A stretch of DNA of 64,000 nucleotides from Paenibacillus paridis (lineage in GTDB: Bacteria; Bacillota; Bacilli; Paenibacillales; Paenibacillaceae), in the NCBI RefSeq assembly GCF_006345825.1, contig NZ_VCIX01000091.1, forward strand, positions 1 through 64,000, given 5' to 3'. Below are positions 55,165 to 64,000 of this stretch, piece by piece. Numbering within the stretch: the stretch's first letter is position 1; every line of letters starts with the position of its first letter. Made by a program: the position numbers and the translations under genes. Below the pieces are notes generated by a model. The model ran no database searches. It was given only the letters and a program-made list of their open reading frames with translations, and was not told the DNA's origin.

Positions 55165-55309
55165 TAAAATCTATCCCTATATTCATCGGCTATTGCCTGA
55201 GTAGACTAAAGAGATTTTATCACATCAGCAGAGACAATGGTCTTGTTTTCGACAAAAAAGCAGTTGTTTTGCAAAGTCTAGAGGCAAGAGCTCACATTGT
55301 CGTCGATGT

Positions 55310-55343
55310 TTGTCATTTTGCTGTCATTAAGGTAGTTTATACT
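55310..55343 (+). promoter_or_regulatory. PHO-box-like direct repeat plus -10 box, copy 2
   Basis: TTGTCAT (55310-55316), spacer TTTG, CTGTCAT (55321-55327), 10 bp, then TATACT (55338-55343). The second repeat is the exact E. coli PHO half-site. Spacing is identical to the copy at 48889, and 18 of the 19 bases from the T before the first repeat to the end of the second agree. Confidence 0.6.
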
Positions 55344-55392
55344 ACTTTTATTACCATAAAATGATATCAGGAGTGACAAAGGAACTATGTAT

Positions 55393-58053
55393 ATGACAAG
55401 GAAAGAAAAGAGTATGAAGCAAGCGACGGTTGGACGGCTCTTCCGCTCGAGCGTAATGTCTTTTAAAAAGGGTTCAATCAGTCTGCTAGTAGCAATCATG
55501 GCTTTGTCTTCGTTTTTATTTGTTTCACCCGCATCTGCGGACAATGGTGATTGGGTTTTCTGCGTGAACGAAAATAACACCTGTGAAATCTCAGGAACAA
55601 AGGAAGTTCGTTTTGGTATAAACAATCTCTATGACTATCGCCAAATGACAAATAACTTTAATTGCAACGTTTCTACATGGGGCTCTGATCCCGCACCAAA
55701 TCAAGCGAAGCAATGCTTTGTACGTGATGTGCTTGCAGAAGGAGCACCGCGGCTAACAGTAGACGTTAGTGATTTTAACAAAAAAATAACCGTGACATTT
55801 AGTGAATTTGCTGAACAGGCGGGTACGTTGGAAGATTTGAAAAATGCCATTACCTTGGAAAGATCGGAGACCCCAGGCTATTCACCTCTTGCTCCTAACG
55901 ACAGCATTTCTTTTTCCACTAGCGAGTCTGCGACTACATTGATTATTCATTTAGAGAGTGCTTTGAATGGAAATGCAAACGCTATAAACATAGCTTCAGG
56001 AGCACTCCTTGATATTGATGAAGAACCATTCAGCACTAATATGGAAGTTCGTAATATTGTTGCGTGGGATCTTGTTGCTCCTGCTTTCATTGGTGCTGAG
56101 GTCAATAATTCAGGCGGTCAGGTTTACTTGAATTTTGATAAAGATTTTACCATTAATGCGCCAGTGGACGCCGATCAAGATCAAATTAATGCTTTTCTGA
56201 GAAGCAAAATAAGCGTAGCTGCAGACGGAGAGCATTTTTCGCCTGTATTGAGTGAGCAAAATGAAATCTATCAGAATGGCTCTAGGCAAATTCACATCAG
56301 ATACTATAATGATATAAAAGTTGTTATAGGCGAAAAAACAGTGATTAAAATTGCTGCAGGTACGTTGAAAAATGCAGCAGGCAGCCTGAATGAGGATTTG
56401 CTGCTGCATGTTTCTCCTCCTGTCATTCAAAGTACTGTCATTAGCAACGATAATCACGATGTAACGATTTCTTTCTATGATGATATTTTCGATAATATGA
56501 ATGAAAGTGACCCTTTAAGCAATTATATTTATTTAATGAAGGATGGTTATCAGCAACGTAAAAGTTTAGGTGAAGGTGATACAGCGATCGTAGAAGACGG
56601 AAAGTTGAAAATCCATTTTAAAGAGGCTTTGTCTGGAGCGAGCAATTATATTTATGTCGAAGGCGGAGTCCTGAAAGATCGTCATGGCAATATTCAAAGG
56701 GAACGGTCAGTAACAGCACCTCTGCAAGCCCATGTTGGCGGAGTCGATCCATTCCCAGCGGATACGACAGCGCCGGTGTATCAATATTCTTATTTCTCAA
56801 ATCATTATCAGGATTTAAATATTGTATTTAATGAAGATATTCAAAATGCAAAACAAGATGATGCTAATTTCTTGCAAAGTGTGTATTGGTATAACAGCCA
56901 GAACTGGAGAACCGGACTTCCGGTGGATACTACGCTAACGTTCTCGGGTTCTGTGGCTACTATTCATTTTGCCGCGCCACTTACAGGCTATCAATATTAT
57001 TTCCAATTTAATTCTAATATGTTCAAAGATTCAGTGGGAAATATGAATAATAATAGTTACACCACAAATTGGTTCTACCCTGGTAATAACGATTTAAGTA
57101 TGAACAATGGATATTTTTCTTACAATGGCCGTTGGTTAAGCATTCAGTTTAATACGGATACGGATATCGTAGATCAAACTTTAGTGGACGGAGTGTCCCA
57201 TCTGAAAGAGAGCATTACCTATTCCATCGATCATGGAGCAACCTATAAAGCTTTGGACGAGCTTGATGTCGTATCTATTTATGGTAGAAATATCAATATA
57301 CTGTTTCATGATGCTATAAAAATTGGCTCGGTTAAAGTGAAAATTGCTGAAAATGTGATTAGCGATCAGTATGATACAAAAAGAAATATACCTATAGAAG
57401 TAGAGCTTGCCTACAATACGCCGGAGATTACAGGATATATGCTAAGCAATACAGCAAGCGAATTTACTTTTGTAGACAATGCCTTGTGGAGAAACCAAGT
57501 CAAAGCAATCATTTTATATGATGGAAAAATTGGCATGAGAAGACAACTGAACAGCTCTGAATATCAACTGAGCGAAGGCAAAATTACGATTGCTAAAGGT
57601 GTGTTTCAAGAGGGCAATTACTACGAAATTCTTGTTGACGCTGAAGGCTACAGCACCAAATACGTTGACGGCCGAGCTTATAAATCGTCTGAACTGTTTT
57701 ATATGACAGCACCGGTTGTGACGACGGAAAACGGGATTACAGCCAAAATTAATCTTTTAAACAATGCTGATCAAACCCAATATATAGGAAATCAGTCCGT
57801 TGTATTTGAACTGTTCAATGGGACCACGCCGGTTAGTATTGTTGCAGCTAATTTAAAGCTAGGGACAGGCGTATATTCAGCTAATTTTAATGTCAGTGAC
57901 GCGGCGACAAATCCGAATTACACCGTCAAAGCCTATGTTGTGAGCAAATACAGCAGCGATCTTGCTGATGTAGGTCTGAACCTCGCATCTATCAAGACAC
58001 AAACTGAATTTGATATTGCATTGAATGAGAGAAACAACAATGAATTGGACTAG
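55393..58053 (+). CDS. Large secreted protein with Cys-rich N-terminal module and SwmB-like repeats
   Basis: 886 residues. A signal peptide ends near SPASA-D (about residue 45). The next about 70 residues carry four Cys (WVFC, TCEISGTKEVRFG, FNC, KQCF), a pattern I recall as a small binding module in secreted bacterial and fungal proteins. Several beta-rich repeats of about 100 residues follow, each ending in a VTxxFxxDI-like strand, similar to SwmB-type calcium-rich repeats. There is no SLH domain or LPXTG. ATG 55393 has AAAGGA 9 bp upstream; ATG 55387 is too close to it. The gene ends 34 bp before an SLH protein, which may anchor it. Confidence 0.8.
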   Translation: MTRKEKSMKQATVGRLFRSSVMSFKKGSISLLVAIMALSSFLFVSPASADNGDWVFCVNENNTCEISGTKEVRFGINNLYDYRQMTNNFNCNVSTWGSDPAPNQAKQCFVRDVLAEGAPRLTVDVSDFNKKITVTFSEFAEQAGTLEDLKNAITLERSETPGYSPLAPNDSISFSTSESATTLIIHLESALNGNANAINIASGALLDIDEEPFSTNMEVRNIVAWDLVAPAFIGAEVNNSGGQVYLNFDKDFTINAPVDADQDQINAFLRSKISVAADGEHFSPVLSEQNEIYQNGSRQIHIRYYNDIKVVIGEKTVIKIAAGTLKNAAGSLNEDLLLHVSPPVIQSTVISNDNHDVTISFYDDIFDNMNESDPLSNYIYLMKDGYQQRKSLGEGDTAIVEDGKLKIHFKEALSGASNYIYVEGGVLKDRHGNIQRERSVTAPLQAHVGGVDPFPADTTAPVYQYSYFSNHYQDLNIVFNEDIQNAKQDDANFLQSVYWYNSQNWRTGLPVDTTLTFSGSVATIHFAAPLTGYQYYFQFNSNMFKDSVGNMNNNSYTTNWFYPGNNDLSMNNGYFSYNGRWLSIQFNTDTDIVDQTLVDGVSHLKESITYSIDHGATYKALDELDVVSIYGRNINILFHDAIKIGSVKVKIAENVISDQYDTKRNIPIEVELAYNTPEITGYMLSNTASEFTFVDNALWRNQVKAIILYDGKIGMRRQLNSSEYQLSEGKITIAKGVFQEGNYYEILVDAEGYSTKYVDGRAYKSSELFYMTAPVVTTENGITAKINLLNNADQTQYIGNQSVVFELFNGTTPVSIVAANLKLGTGVYSANFNVSDAATNPNYTVKAYVVSKYSSDLADVGLNLASIKTQTEFDIALNERNNNELD

Positions 58054-58087
58054 TAAAAATGAATAAGAGGAAAGCGAGGAATGTAAA

Positions 58088-59812
58088 GTGAAATTGCGCA
58101 AGCTCAGTTTACTATTGATTTTTACGCTGTGTTTATCGCTTTTGCCTGCTGCAGCTTTTGCAAACGGTTCAGCGGTTACATTAGACGCTATAGGAGAGAA
58201 GGCACCAGGAGATGCCGTGGTCATTTCCGGAACATCTACGCTGGATGAAGTGATTATTAAGGTGCTGCGTCCGGGTAATAGCGTATTATTTTACGATATC
58301 ACTAAAGTGAACGGTGGGAAATTTTCAAGCTCGTTTACACTAGGTGCCAGCGAGGCTAGCGGCACTTACAAAGTCATCGCTGGGCTAGCTACCGAGGTAG
58401 CCAATGCAGAGTTTGTTGTTAAGAAGGCAAATACAGGCGGCGGAGACGGCGGCAACACTGGCGGCGAAGGTCCAACCGGAACGATTACAACGCCAACGCC
58501 AACCCCAGCGGCAGCCAAACCGGTCACACCTGGCAAATCGGGTGCGGAGCCTGTTATTGCAGATACGAGCAAAAATACAACAGCATCTGTAACGGCAGGA
58601 AATGGACAACTAACAACTACGGTTACCCAAGACGGCTCAGCACTTGCAGACGCTCTTGCTAAAGCCGCCAAGCAGAATAATCATGGCACGGCACCAATCG
58701 TTTATGTTTCTTTCAACAATACAGCAGGCGAGGCGGTGCAGTTTAACCTAAGCTCATCCGTATTGGCAGCTGCTGCAAAGATCGCGCCAAACACCATTAT
58801 TTCATTACAAACTAATGATGGGGAGTATTCTTTGCCCCTCAACATTATTGACTTTGCTGCGTTAGAGCAAGATTTAGGAACTACGGCTGAAAACATTAGC
58901 ATTCTTGTGAAAATTTCGACAGTCGCTATTGATTTAAATTCGAAAATCAAACAAAGCGCACAGGATATAGCCGCTGTACAGCTTGGAAACGCAATTGAAT
59001 TTAATCTAGTCGCTTCAGGAAATGGAAAGACGATCGAGCTTAACGCTTTCGGTTCCACTTATGTGGAGCGAAATGTCGTACTGACAGGTTCAGTGGATGC
59101 TGCTCATGCATCCGTCGTCCGTTACGATCCGACTACTGGGCAATTTTCGTTCGTTCCGGCTATCTTCGAGAAGCAGACAGACGGCTCCACGAGAGTTGCA
59201 TTCAAGCGCAATGGAAATAGCATTTATACGGTACTCTCTGTGACCAAAACATTTTCTGATATGAGTCAGCACTGGGCAAAAGTAGACATTGAGCTGCTAG
59301 CCTCCAAACTGGTGGTTAACGGTGTGACGGAGAACAGCTTTGCTCCAAACAATAACATTACGAGAGCTGAGTTCGCCGCGTTATTGGTCCGCTCTTTAGG
59401 CCTATCTTTGGATGCTTCATCTGCAGCTTTCACTGATGTGAAATCCAGTGATTGGTTCGCAGGCGCGATCGGCGCGGCTGTAAAGGCCAAGCTCGTTGAC
59501 GGCTTTGATGGCAACCGCTTTAAGCCAAACGATACGATCACCCGCGAGCAAATGGCGGTTATGGTTACAAGAGCGATTGCTGCAGCGGGCATTACAAGCA
59601 ATGCCTCAGCCAGTCAAAACGAGCCTTTATCCAAGTTTAAGGATCAGGCTGCAATTAGCAGCTGGGCACAAGCGGCAGTTGCAGAAGCAATGGAAGCCAA
59701 TATCATCACAGGATTGAGCTCGGATACTTTTGCTCCTTCGGCGAAAGCGACTCGTGCGCAAGCATCGGTCATGCTGAAACGCTTCCTGCACTATGTTCAC
59801 TTCATCAACTAG
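58088..59812 (+). CDS. SLH-domain surface protein, second gene of the bicistron
   Basis: 574 residues. A signal peptide ends at AFA-N (about 26). An Ig-like domain lies near 27-115, then a Gly/Pro/Thr linker, a beta-rich ZU5-like domain (about 175-385), and three C-terminal SLH domains with TRAE or TREQ motifs. It should bind the pyruvylated wall polymer. The start is GTG 58088 with GAGGAA upstream. Co-expression with the preceding large protein from the PHO-box-like promoter is likely because no terminator separates them. Confidence 0.9.
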   Translation: MKLRKLSLLLIFTLCLSLLPAAAFANGSAVTLDAIGEKAPGDAVVISGTSTLDEVIIKVLRPGNSVLFYDITKVNGGKFSSSFTLGASEASGTYKVIAGLATEVANAEFVVKKANTGGGDGGNTGGEGPTGTITTPTPTPAAAKPVTPGKSGAEPVIADTSKNTTASVTAGNGQLTTTVTQDGSALADALAKAAKQNNHGTAPIVYVSFNNTAGEAVQFNLSSSVLAAAAKIAPNTIISLQTNDGEYSLPLNIIDFAALEQDLGTTAENISILVKISTVAIDLNSKIKQSAQDIAAVQLGNAIEFNLVASGNGKTIELNAFGSTYVERNVVLTGSVDAAHASVVRYDPTTGQFSFVPAIFEKQTDGSTRVAFKRNGNSIYTVLSVTKTFSDMSQHWAKVDIELLASKLVVNGVTENSFAPNNNITRAEFAALLVRSLGLSLDASSAAFTDVKSSDWFAGAIGAAVKAKLVDGFDGNRFKPNDTITREQMAVMVTRAIAAAGITSNASASQNEPLSKFKDQAAISSWAQAAVAEAMEANIITGLSSDTFAPSAKATRAQASVMLKRFLHYVHFIN

Positions 59813-59845
59813 GTTTCTTCATTTACTCTTTGTAGAATATAGCAG

Positions 59846-59884
59846 CTCCTCACGATTTTTCGTGGGGAGTTTCTAAGTTTTTTT
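59846..59884 (+). terminator. Rho-independent terminator after the SLH bicistron
   Basis: CTCCTCACGA pairs with TCGTGGGGAG (one G-U) around TTTT, then a T-rich tail. Confidence 0.85.
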
Positions 59885-59951
59885 GCCCTGTTTCTGTTAA
59901 CATGAAAAGTAGAGATTCATAGACCCTATCCCGCATGGAGGCTAGTCAGCA

Positions 59952-61757
59952 ATGAGCTACAATCTGTATTTATCAGCACTGTTAATAGGAGCCACCTGCT
60001 GCTCGCTGGTGTTGTGTTATCTTTGCTGGAAAAGAAGGGAGCTCCCCATTGCCATCAGTTATGGACTGGGTTCGCTGACAGGTGCCTTCTATACGCTCGG
60101 CTATGCTTTTGAGATTGTCAGTACCTCCTTGGAGCATATCCGGTTTTGGCTGCGGGTGGAATATATGGGCATTCCGTTCGGTACGTTACTTTGGTTTATC
60201 ATGGTATTGCAGTATACGGGACGTCAAGCGATGGTTAGAAAATGGGTCGTTGCGGCTCTAATGGTTGTTCCCCTTATTACTTTCGTTGCCCACTATACGA
60301 ATGAATGGCATCATTTGTTTTATAAAAGTATGACACTCGATTATTCGGAAGGCTTCCCATTGGTTACCTTGGTGAAAGGCCCCCTGTACTATCTTCATGT
60401 ATATTATTCCTATACTTTTTTTGTCATTGGCATGGTTTTAATGATCCAAATGTTTATCAAAGAGACTGGCCGCATGAAAAAGCAAGTGGCCTTAATGATC
60501 ATTGGCTCATGGGGTCCCTTCGGCTTCACGCTCATCTATCTAAGCGGAGCATTCTACATGCCTATTGATATCTCTCCTTTTGGCTTTGTCATTTCTGGCA
60601 TTTTCTATATATGGGGAATCTACCAATTCAATATGCTGAGACTGGCGCCGTTGGCGCTTCAGAAAATATTCGAATCGATGCAGGACGCGGTTATTGTACT
60701 GGATATGGAAAATAGCTTAACCAGCTTTAATCAATCGGCAGCGCGGATTATTCATGGCCTAACGAACAAACGGATTGGAAAATCAGCGCTTGAACTATTC
60801 GCGGATTACCCGGTATTGCTGGAGAGAATTATGCAGCAGCCTTCCTTAGGAAGCCGTATTAAAATTTCAGGCCAAGCAGACCGAAAATTTTATAATGTCC
60901 ATATTTCCTATGTCACCAAAAACGGTATAAAGCCCGTAGGGAAAATGATTTTGCTAAGCGATGTGACCGAATCCGTCCGTTCTGAGGAAATACTGCTCGA
61001 TAATGCAAGGCAGCTCAGTGAGCTAAATACATTTAAGGACAAAATGTTCAACGTCGTCGCACATGACATTCGCGATCCGCTCGCGGTACTTATTAATTTA
61101 ATGGAGCTAATGGAAGAAGAAATGGAAGATTGCGGAGAAAATCACGAGGAAATCGTCCAAGAAATGGGCGAGCAAATCCACAATACCTTTACCCTGGTTG
61201 AAAGCTTGCTCGATTGGTTTCAAAGCCAAAGGGGAGGTATGGTATTCAACCCGGTGGTCAGGGATTTGGCCCAAGCTATCCAAATGAATATACGTTTTCT
61301 GCAGGTTCGCAGCGAAGGGAAAGGGATTCATATTCATTCTCTTATACCTGAGAATACGCTTGTGTTTGCGGATAAAGAAATGCTCGATCTGATCATTCGC
61401 AATTTGCTTTCCAATGCGATTAAATTCACGGATTATGGCGGTAGCATTCAACTGGATGCCCAACTCGCAAATGGCAAAATGATCGTTTCCGTTAGCGATA
61501 CTGGAGCCGGAATTCCGTTAGAGCAAGCCGATACCTTGCTGAATGAAGCCTATCCGGTCTCATCGGTAGGCACGGCCGGCGAGCGTGGCGTGGGGCTCGG
61601 GTTAACGCTATGCAGGGAGTTCGTCCGCTTAAACGGCGGGGAGATCTGGTTCGAAAGCGCTCCCCAACAAGGCAGCACTTTTTATTTTTCGATTCCTACT
61701 TCACCTAAAGCGACTGCATACCCTATTGAATGGAATGAAAGAAGGGAAATCGTGTGA
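59952..61757 (+). CDS. Sensor histidine kinase with 7TM N-terminus (paralogue of the kinase at 27043)
   Basis: 601 residues. Seven predicted TM helices (about 5-230), a PAS-like region (about 235-345), HisKA with VAHDIRDPLAVLINL, and HATPase_c (NLLSNAIKFTDYGG, SDTGAGIP, GVGLGLTLC). Its stop overlaps the regulator start (GTGA). The kinase at 27043 shows the same domain order and closely similar motifs. The start is ATG 59952 with GGAGGC upstream. The signal is unknown; 7TM kinases of this type usually sense within the membrane. Confidence 0.9.
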   Translation: MSYNLYLSALLIGATCCSLVLCYLCWKRRELPIAISYGLGSLTGAFYTLGYAFEIVSTSLEHIRFWLRVEYMGIPFGTLLWFIMVLQYTGRQAMVRKWVVAALMVVPLITFVAHYTNEWHHLFYKSMTLDYSEGFPLVTLVKGPLYYLHVYYSYTFFVIGMVLMIQMFIKETGRMKKQVALMIIGSWGPFGFTLIYLSGAFYMPIDISPFGFVISGIFYIWGIYQFNMLRLAPLALQKIFESMQDAVIVLDMENSLTSFNQSAARIIHGLTNKRIGKSALELFADYPVLLERIMQQPSLGSRIKISGQADRKFYNVHISYVTKNGIKPVGKMILLSDVTESVRSEEILLDNARQLSELNTFKDKMFNVVAHDIRDPLAVLINLMELMEEEMEDCGENHEEIVQEMGEQIHNTFTLVESLLDWFQSQRGGMVFNPVVRDLAQAIQMNIRFLQVRSEGKGIHIHSLIPENTLVFADKEMLDLIIRNLLSNAIKFTDYGGSIQLDAQLANGKMIVSVSDTGAGIPLEQADTLLNEAYPVSSVGTAGERGVGLGLTLCREFVRLNGGEIWFESAPQQGSTFYFSIPTSPKATAYPIEWNERREIV

Positions 61758-62890
61758 AGGTTGTTATCGTCGACGACGAAAAAGCGATGCATCTCATTAT
61801 GAAACGCATGCTTGGCAAGCTGGATCAAGTCAAAATTGTAGGCATCTTTCATGATACGGCTGCGGCCTTCTCTTATTTAGAGGATCATGATGCGGACTTG
61901 ATCTTTATTGACATCAATATGCCGAAGGAGAGCGGCCTGGAGTTTGCGGGGCGCTTACGGGAGAGCGGCAGACAAATAAAGCTCGTTTTTGTTACCTCTC
62001 ACAAGGAATATGCGCTTTCCGCGTTTGATGTGTATGCTTATGATTATATCGTCAAACCCGTATTGCAAGAGAGACTGCATCATACCGTCCAAAGAGCGTT
62101 GGCTGAGGTTCAGGTAGAGCAGGCTCTTACCTTGCGGGAACCTTCTTCGATTCGGATCATGTTCAACTGTCTTGGCGGTATGGAAATTCGCAGCGCGCAA
62201 AATGTCATCGTTAAGTGGAAATCGAGCAAAAGCGCTGAGCTATTTGGTTATTTGCTTATCCAGAAAGGTAGGCAAGTATCGAGAGCTAGGTTAATTGAGG
62301 ACATTTTTGGCGACATGCCGCAGAAAAATGCTGAAATCTATTTAAATACGACCGTCTATCAGCTGCGCAGACTACTCGATAATTATGGCTTGAGGGATCG
62401 TTTGCATTCCGATAACAACCATTATGCATTGGATCTTCATCAGGTACCCGTGGATATGGTTAGCTTTGAAGAAGGCTGCAAAGAGATGCAGGTGGTAAAC
62501 CAGCAGAATTTGGATCAGGCGATTGAGCTTCAGCAGCTTTATGCCGGCGATTTGTTTGGCGACCGTGCGTTCCCCTGGGCTTGGAGCGAGGTAGAGCGGC
62601 TGTCTCAGCTTTACTCTTCCTTTACTCAGCGTCTTTGTACGGCCCTATTAGCCAAAGGCGATACGCAAATGGCTATTCGGTTATTATTGAAGCTGTTTGT
62701 ACGGAATGAGCTAAATGAAGAAACGTTCAAGCTGCTTATGCGCGCATTGGCTTTGAAGAAGGACAAAGAAGGATTGACTCAGCACTATATTAAATTTACC
62801 GAAAATATGCGTCGTGAGCTTGGGCTAAGCCCATCCCTTGAAGTAGCCGCTCTATACAGAAGACTGCTATCGAAGATAGAGAGTGCTTAG
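61754..62890 (+). CDS. Response regulator with receiver, winged-helix and BTAD domains
   Basis: 378 residues. The receiver has DDE at 7-9, D53 in FIDINMP and Lys in YIVKPVL. Winged-helix (about 140-230) and BTAD (about 235-378) domains follow. It is the paralogue of the regulator at 25848. GTG start overlapping the kinase stop indicates translational coupling, unlike the convergent pair at 25.8-28.8 kb. Confidence 0.9.
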   Translation: MKVVIVDDEKAMHLIMKRMLGKLDQVKIVGIFHDTAAAFSYLEDHDADLIFIDINMPKESGLEFAGRLRESGRQIKLVFVTSHKEYALSAFDVYAYDYIVKPVLQERLHHTVQRALAEVQVEQALTLREPSSIRIMFNCLGGMEIRSAQNVIVKWKSSKSAELFGYLLIQKGRQVSRARLIEDIFGDMPQKNAEIYLNTTVYQLRRLLDNYGLRDRLHSDNNHYALDLHQVPVDMVSFEEGCKEMQVVNQQNLDQAIELQQLYAGDLFGDRAFPWAWSEVERLSQLYSSFTQRLCTALLAKGDTQMAIRLLLKLFVRNELNEETFKLLMRALALKKDKEGLTQHYIKFTENMRRELGLSPSLEVAALYRRLLSKIESA

Positions 62891-62895
62891 CTTAT

Positions 62896-62943
62896 AATAC
62901 GGAACAGCCTCTGGCCTATTAGACCGGAGGCTGTTTCGTATTT
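62896..62943. terminator. Bidirectional terminator between regulator and aldo/keto reductase genes
   Basis: AATACGGAACAGCCTC pairs with GAGGCTGTTTCGTATT (one G-U) with an inner TGG/CCG extension, between convergent genes. Confidence 0.85.
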
Positions 62944-63004
62944 GAGCTGCTACCTACTAGTTCAATCGCAGAACAGTGGCAGAACTATCTTATGGACACA
63001 GTGA

Positions 63005-63922
63005 TTAAGGAAGTACATTGCCTGCCGCACGATAGATGCCATACCATTCTTCGCGAGTCAGGTAGATCTCGCTTGCTTTGCAGCAATCCTGTAGCCGGCC
63101 AATATTCATCGTGCCAATTACTGGCTGCATGCGAGCAGGATGGCGAAGCAGCCATGCAATGGCAATCGTCGTATTGCTCACATTATAGGTTTTCGCTACT
63201 TCGTCAATTTTTTTGTTCAATTCAGGAAATTTATCGTTATCGAGGAACACGCCCTCAAAAAATCCGTATTGGAATGGGGACCATGGCTGAATGGTCATAT
63301 CGTTCAAGCGGCTGTAATCGAGAATGCTGCCATCGCGGTTTACAGCAGCATCGTTCTCCATGTTTACGTTGAATCCATTCGAGATCATCGTCGTGTTGGT
63401 AATGCTGAGCTGCAGTTGGTTGGCAACTAACGGCTGCTTCACCGATTTTTTCAGCAATTCGATTTGCATAGGCTTTTGATTGGACACGCCGAAATGACGT
63501 ACCTTCCCTGAACTTTCCAGAAGATCAAAAGCTTCAGCTACCTCTTCCGGTTCGACGAGCGTATCTGGGCGGTGCAGAAGCAGAACGTCCAAATAGTCGG
63601 TTTTTAGCCGCTTCAGAATGCCATCCACCGATGTTAGAATATGCTCTTTGGAGAAGTCGAACATGCCCGGACGGATGCCGCATTTGGATTGAAGGATAAT
63701 TTTCTCGCGAACATCATCGCTCATATGTATGGCGTCTGCGAATATTTCCTCACAGGTGCCGCTGCCATAAATGTCGGCGTGCTCAAAGAAGTTTGCGCCT
63801 TCCTCAAGTGCGGTTTGAACAAAACGCTCAGCCTCGGGTTTGTCCAGCGAATTAATACGCATACAGCCAACCGCAACTACGGGTACCTCTAAGGTGCTGC
63901 TTCCTAGCTTTATCGTCCTCAT
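63005..63922 (-). CDS. Aldo/keto reductase (YdhF-like)
   Basis: 305 residues, NADPH-dependent TIM-barrel oxidoreductase. The catalytic tetrad is D50, Y52, K80 and H117 (HADIY, QSKCG, LLLHRPD). The cofactor-binding end contains VIGTMNIGRLQDCCKA. It reduces aldehydes or ketones; the natural substrate is unknown. The reverse-strand ribosome site is AGGAGGCG. Single gene; its promoter lies beyond 63923. Confidence 0.92.
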   Translation of the reverse strand: MRTIKLGSSTLEVPVVAVGCMRINSLDKPEAERFVQTALEEGANFFEHADIYGSGTCEEIFADAIHMSDDVREKIILQSKCGIRPGMFDFSKEHILTSVDGILKRLKTDYLDVLLLHRPDTLVEPEEVAEAFDLLESSGKVRHFGVSNQKPMQIELLKKSVKQPLVANQLQLSITNTTMISNGFNVNMENDAAVNRDGSILDYSRLNDMTIQPWSPFQYGFFEGVFLDNDKFPELNKKIDEVAKTYNVSNTTIAIAWLLRHPARMQPVIGTMNIGRLQDCCKASEIYLTREEWYGIYRAAGNVLP

Positions 63923-64000
63923 TTGTTTACGCCTCCTGTTTTGTTTGTCTCTATTGATTGTCGCACAAAAGATTGCTCGATTACAATATGAACTAAAGTA

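Overview
The window looks like chromosome of a Paenibacillus-type Bacillota. It has three S-layer-homology (SLH) proteins, three YesM/YesN-type two-component systems each next to a CUT1-type sugar ABC importer that lacks its own ATPase, a GlpP antiterminator, strong AGGAGG-like ribosome sites, frequent GTG/TTG starts and clean intrinsic terminators. No rRNA, tRNA, CRISPR array, prophage or insertion sequence was recognised. Identifications come from motifs read by eye and from knowledge of protein families; no database search was possible.

Layout. 1-1.7 kb: 3' part of an FN3-SLH surface protein. 2-3.1 kb: a CE2-like SGNH esterase. 3.4-14.7 kb: a polysaccharide-use locus (YesM/YesN pair, two LplB/YtcP-like permeases, a large lipoprotein, and a PL8 lyase whose catalytic Asn-His-Tyr-Arg spacing fits hyaluronate/chondroitin lyases; two discoidin-like domains interrupt its beta-sandwich). 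14.8-17.7 kb: an unknown protein, a HAD phosphatase behind a structured leader, GlpP and MgtC. 17.7-25 kb: a second YesM/YesN pair, binding protein, two permeases and a glycerophosphodiesterase, which suggests scavenging of glycerophosphodiesters or glycerol phosphate. 25-25.85 kb: non-coding, with a 123-bp tandem repeat. 25.8-28.8 kb: a 7TM histidine kinase and a REC-BTAD regulator in convergent orientation. 29-31.4 kb: an ECF sigma factor, its presumed membrane anti-sigma and an unknown protein.

31.7-45.7 kb: a third YesM/YesN and ABC cluster joined to SDR, GH4, aldose epimerase, IlvD/Edd dehydratase, U32-like barrel protein and aldehyde dehydrogenase. This reads as a non-phosphorylating oxidative route for a sugar or uronic acid ending at 2-oxoglutarate; the U32-like protein sits where the second dehydratase would be expected. 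45.8-48.8 kb: AIM24, a methyltransferase and class II fructose-bisphosphate aldolase. 48.9-59.8 kb: envelope genes: an Ig-like/SLH probable lipoprotein, an SPFH-zinc-ribbon/TM/TM2 module, a stand-alone MprF-type lysyltransferase domain, and a bicistron of a large secreted protein plus an SLH protein. 60-62.9 kb: a second 7TM-kinase/REC-BTAD pair, paralogous to the first. 63-63.9 kb: an aldo/keto reductase.

The most striking regulatory signal is a pair of nearly identical promoters at 48889 and 55310 in front of two surface-protein genes. Each has two 7-bp repeats (TTGTCAT, then C[C/T]GTCAT) split by TTTG and lies exactly 10 bp before a -10 box, the geometry of a classical enterobacterial PHO box. 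With the glycerophosphodiester cluster it hints at a phosphate-responsive envelope programme; that link is inference.
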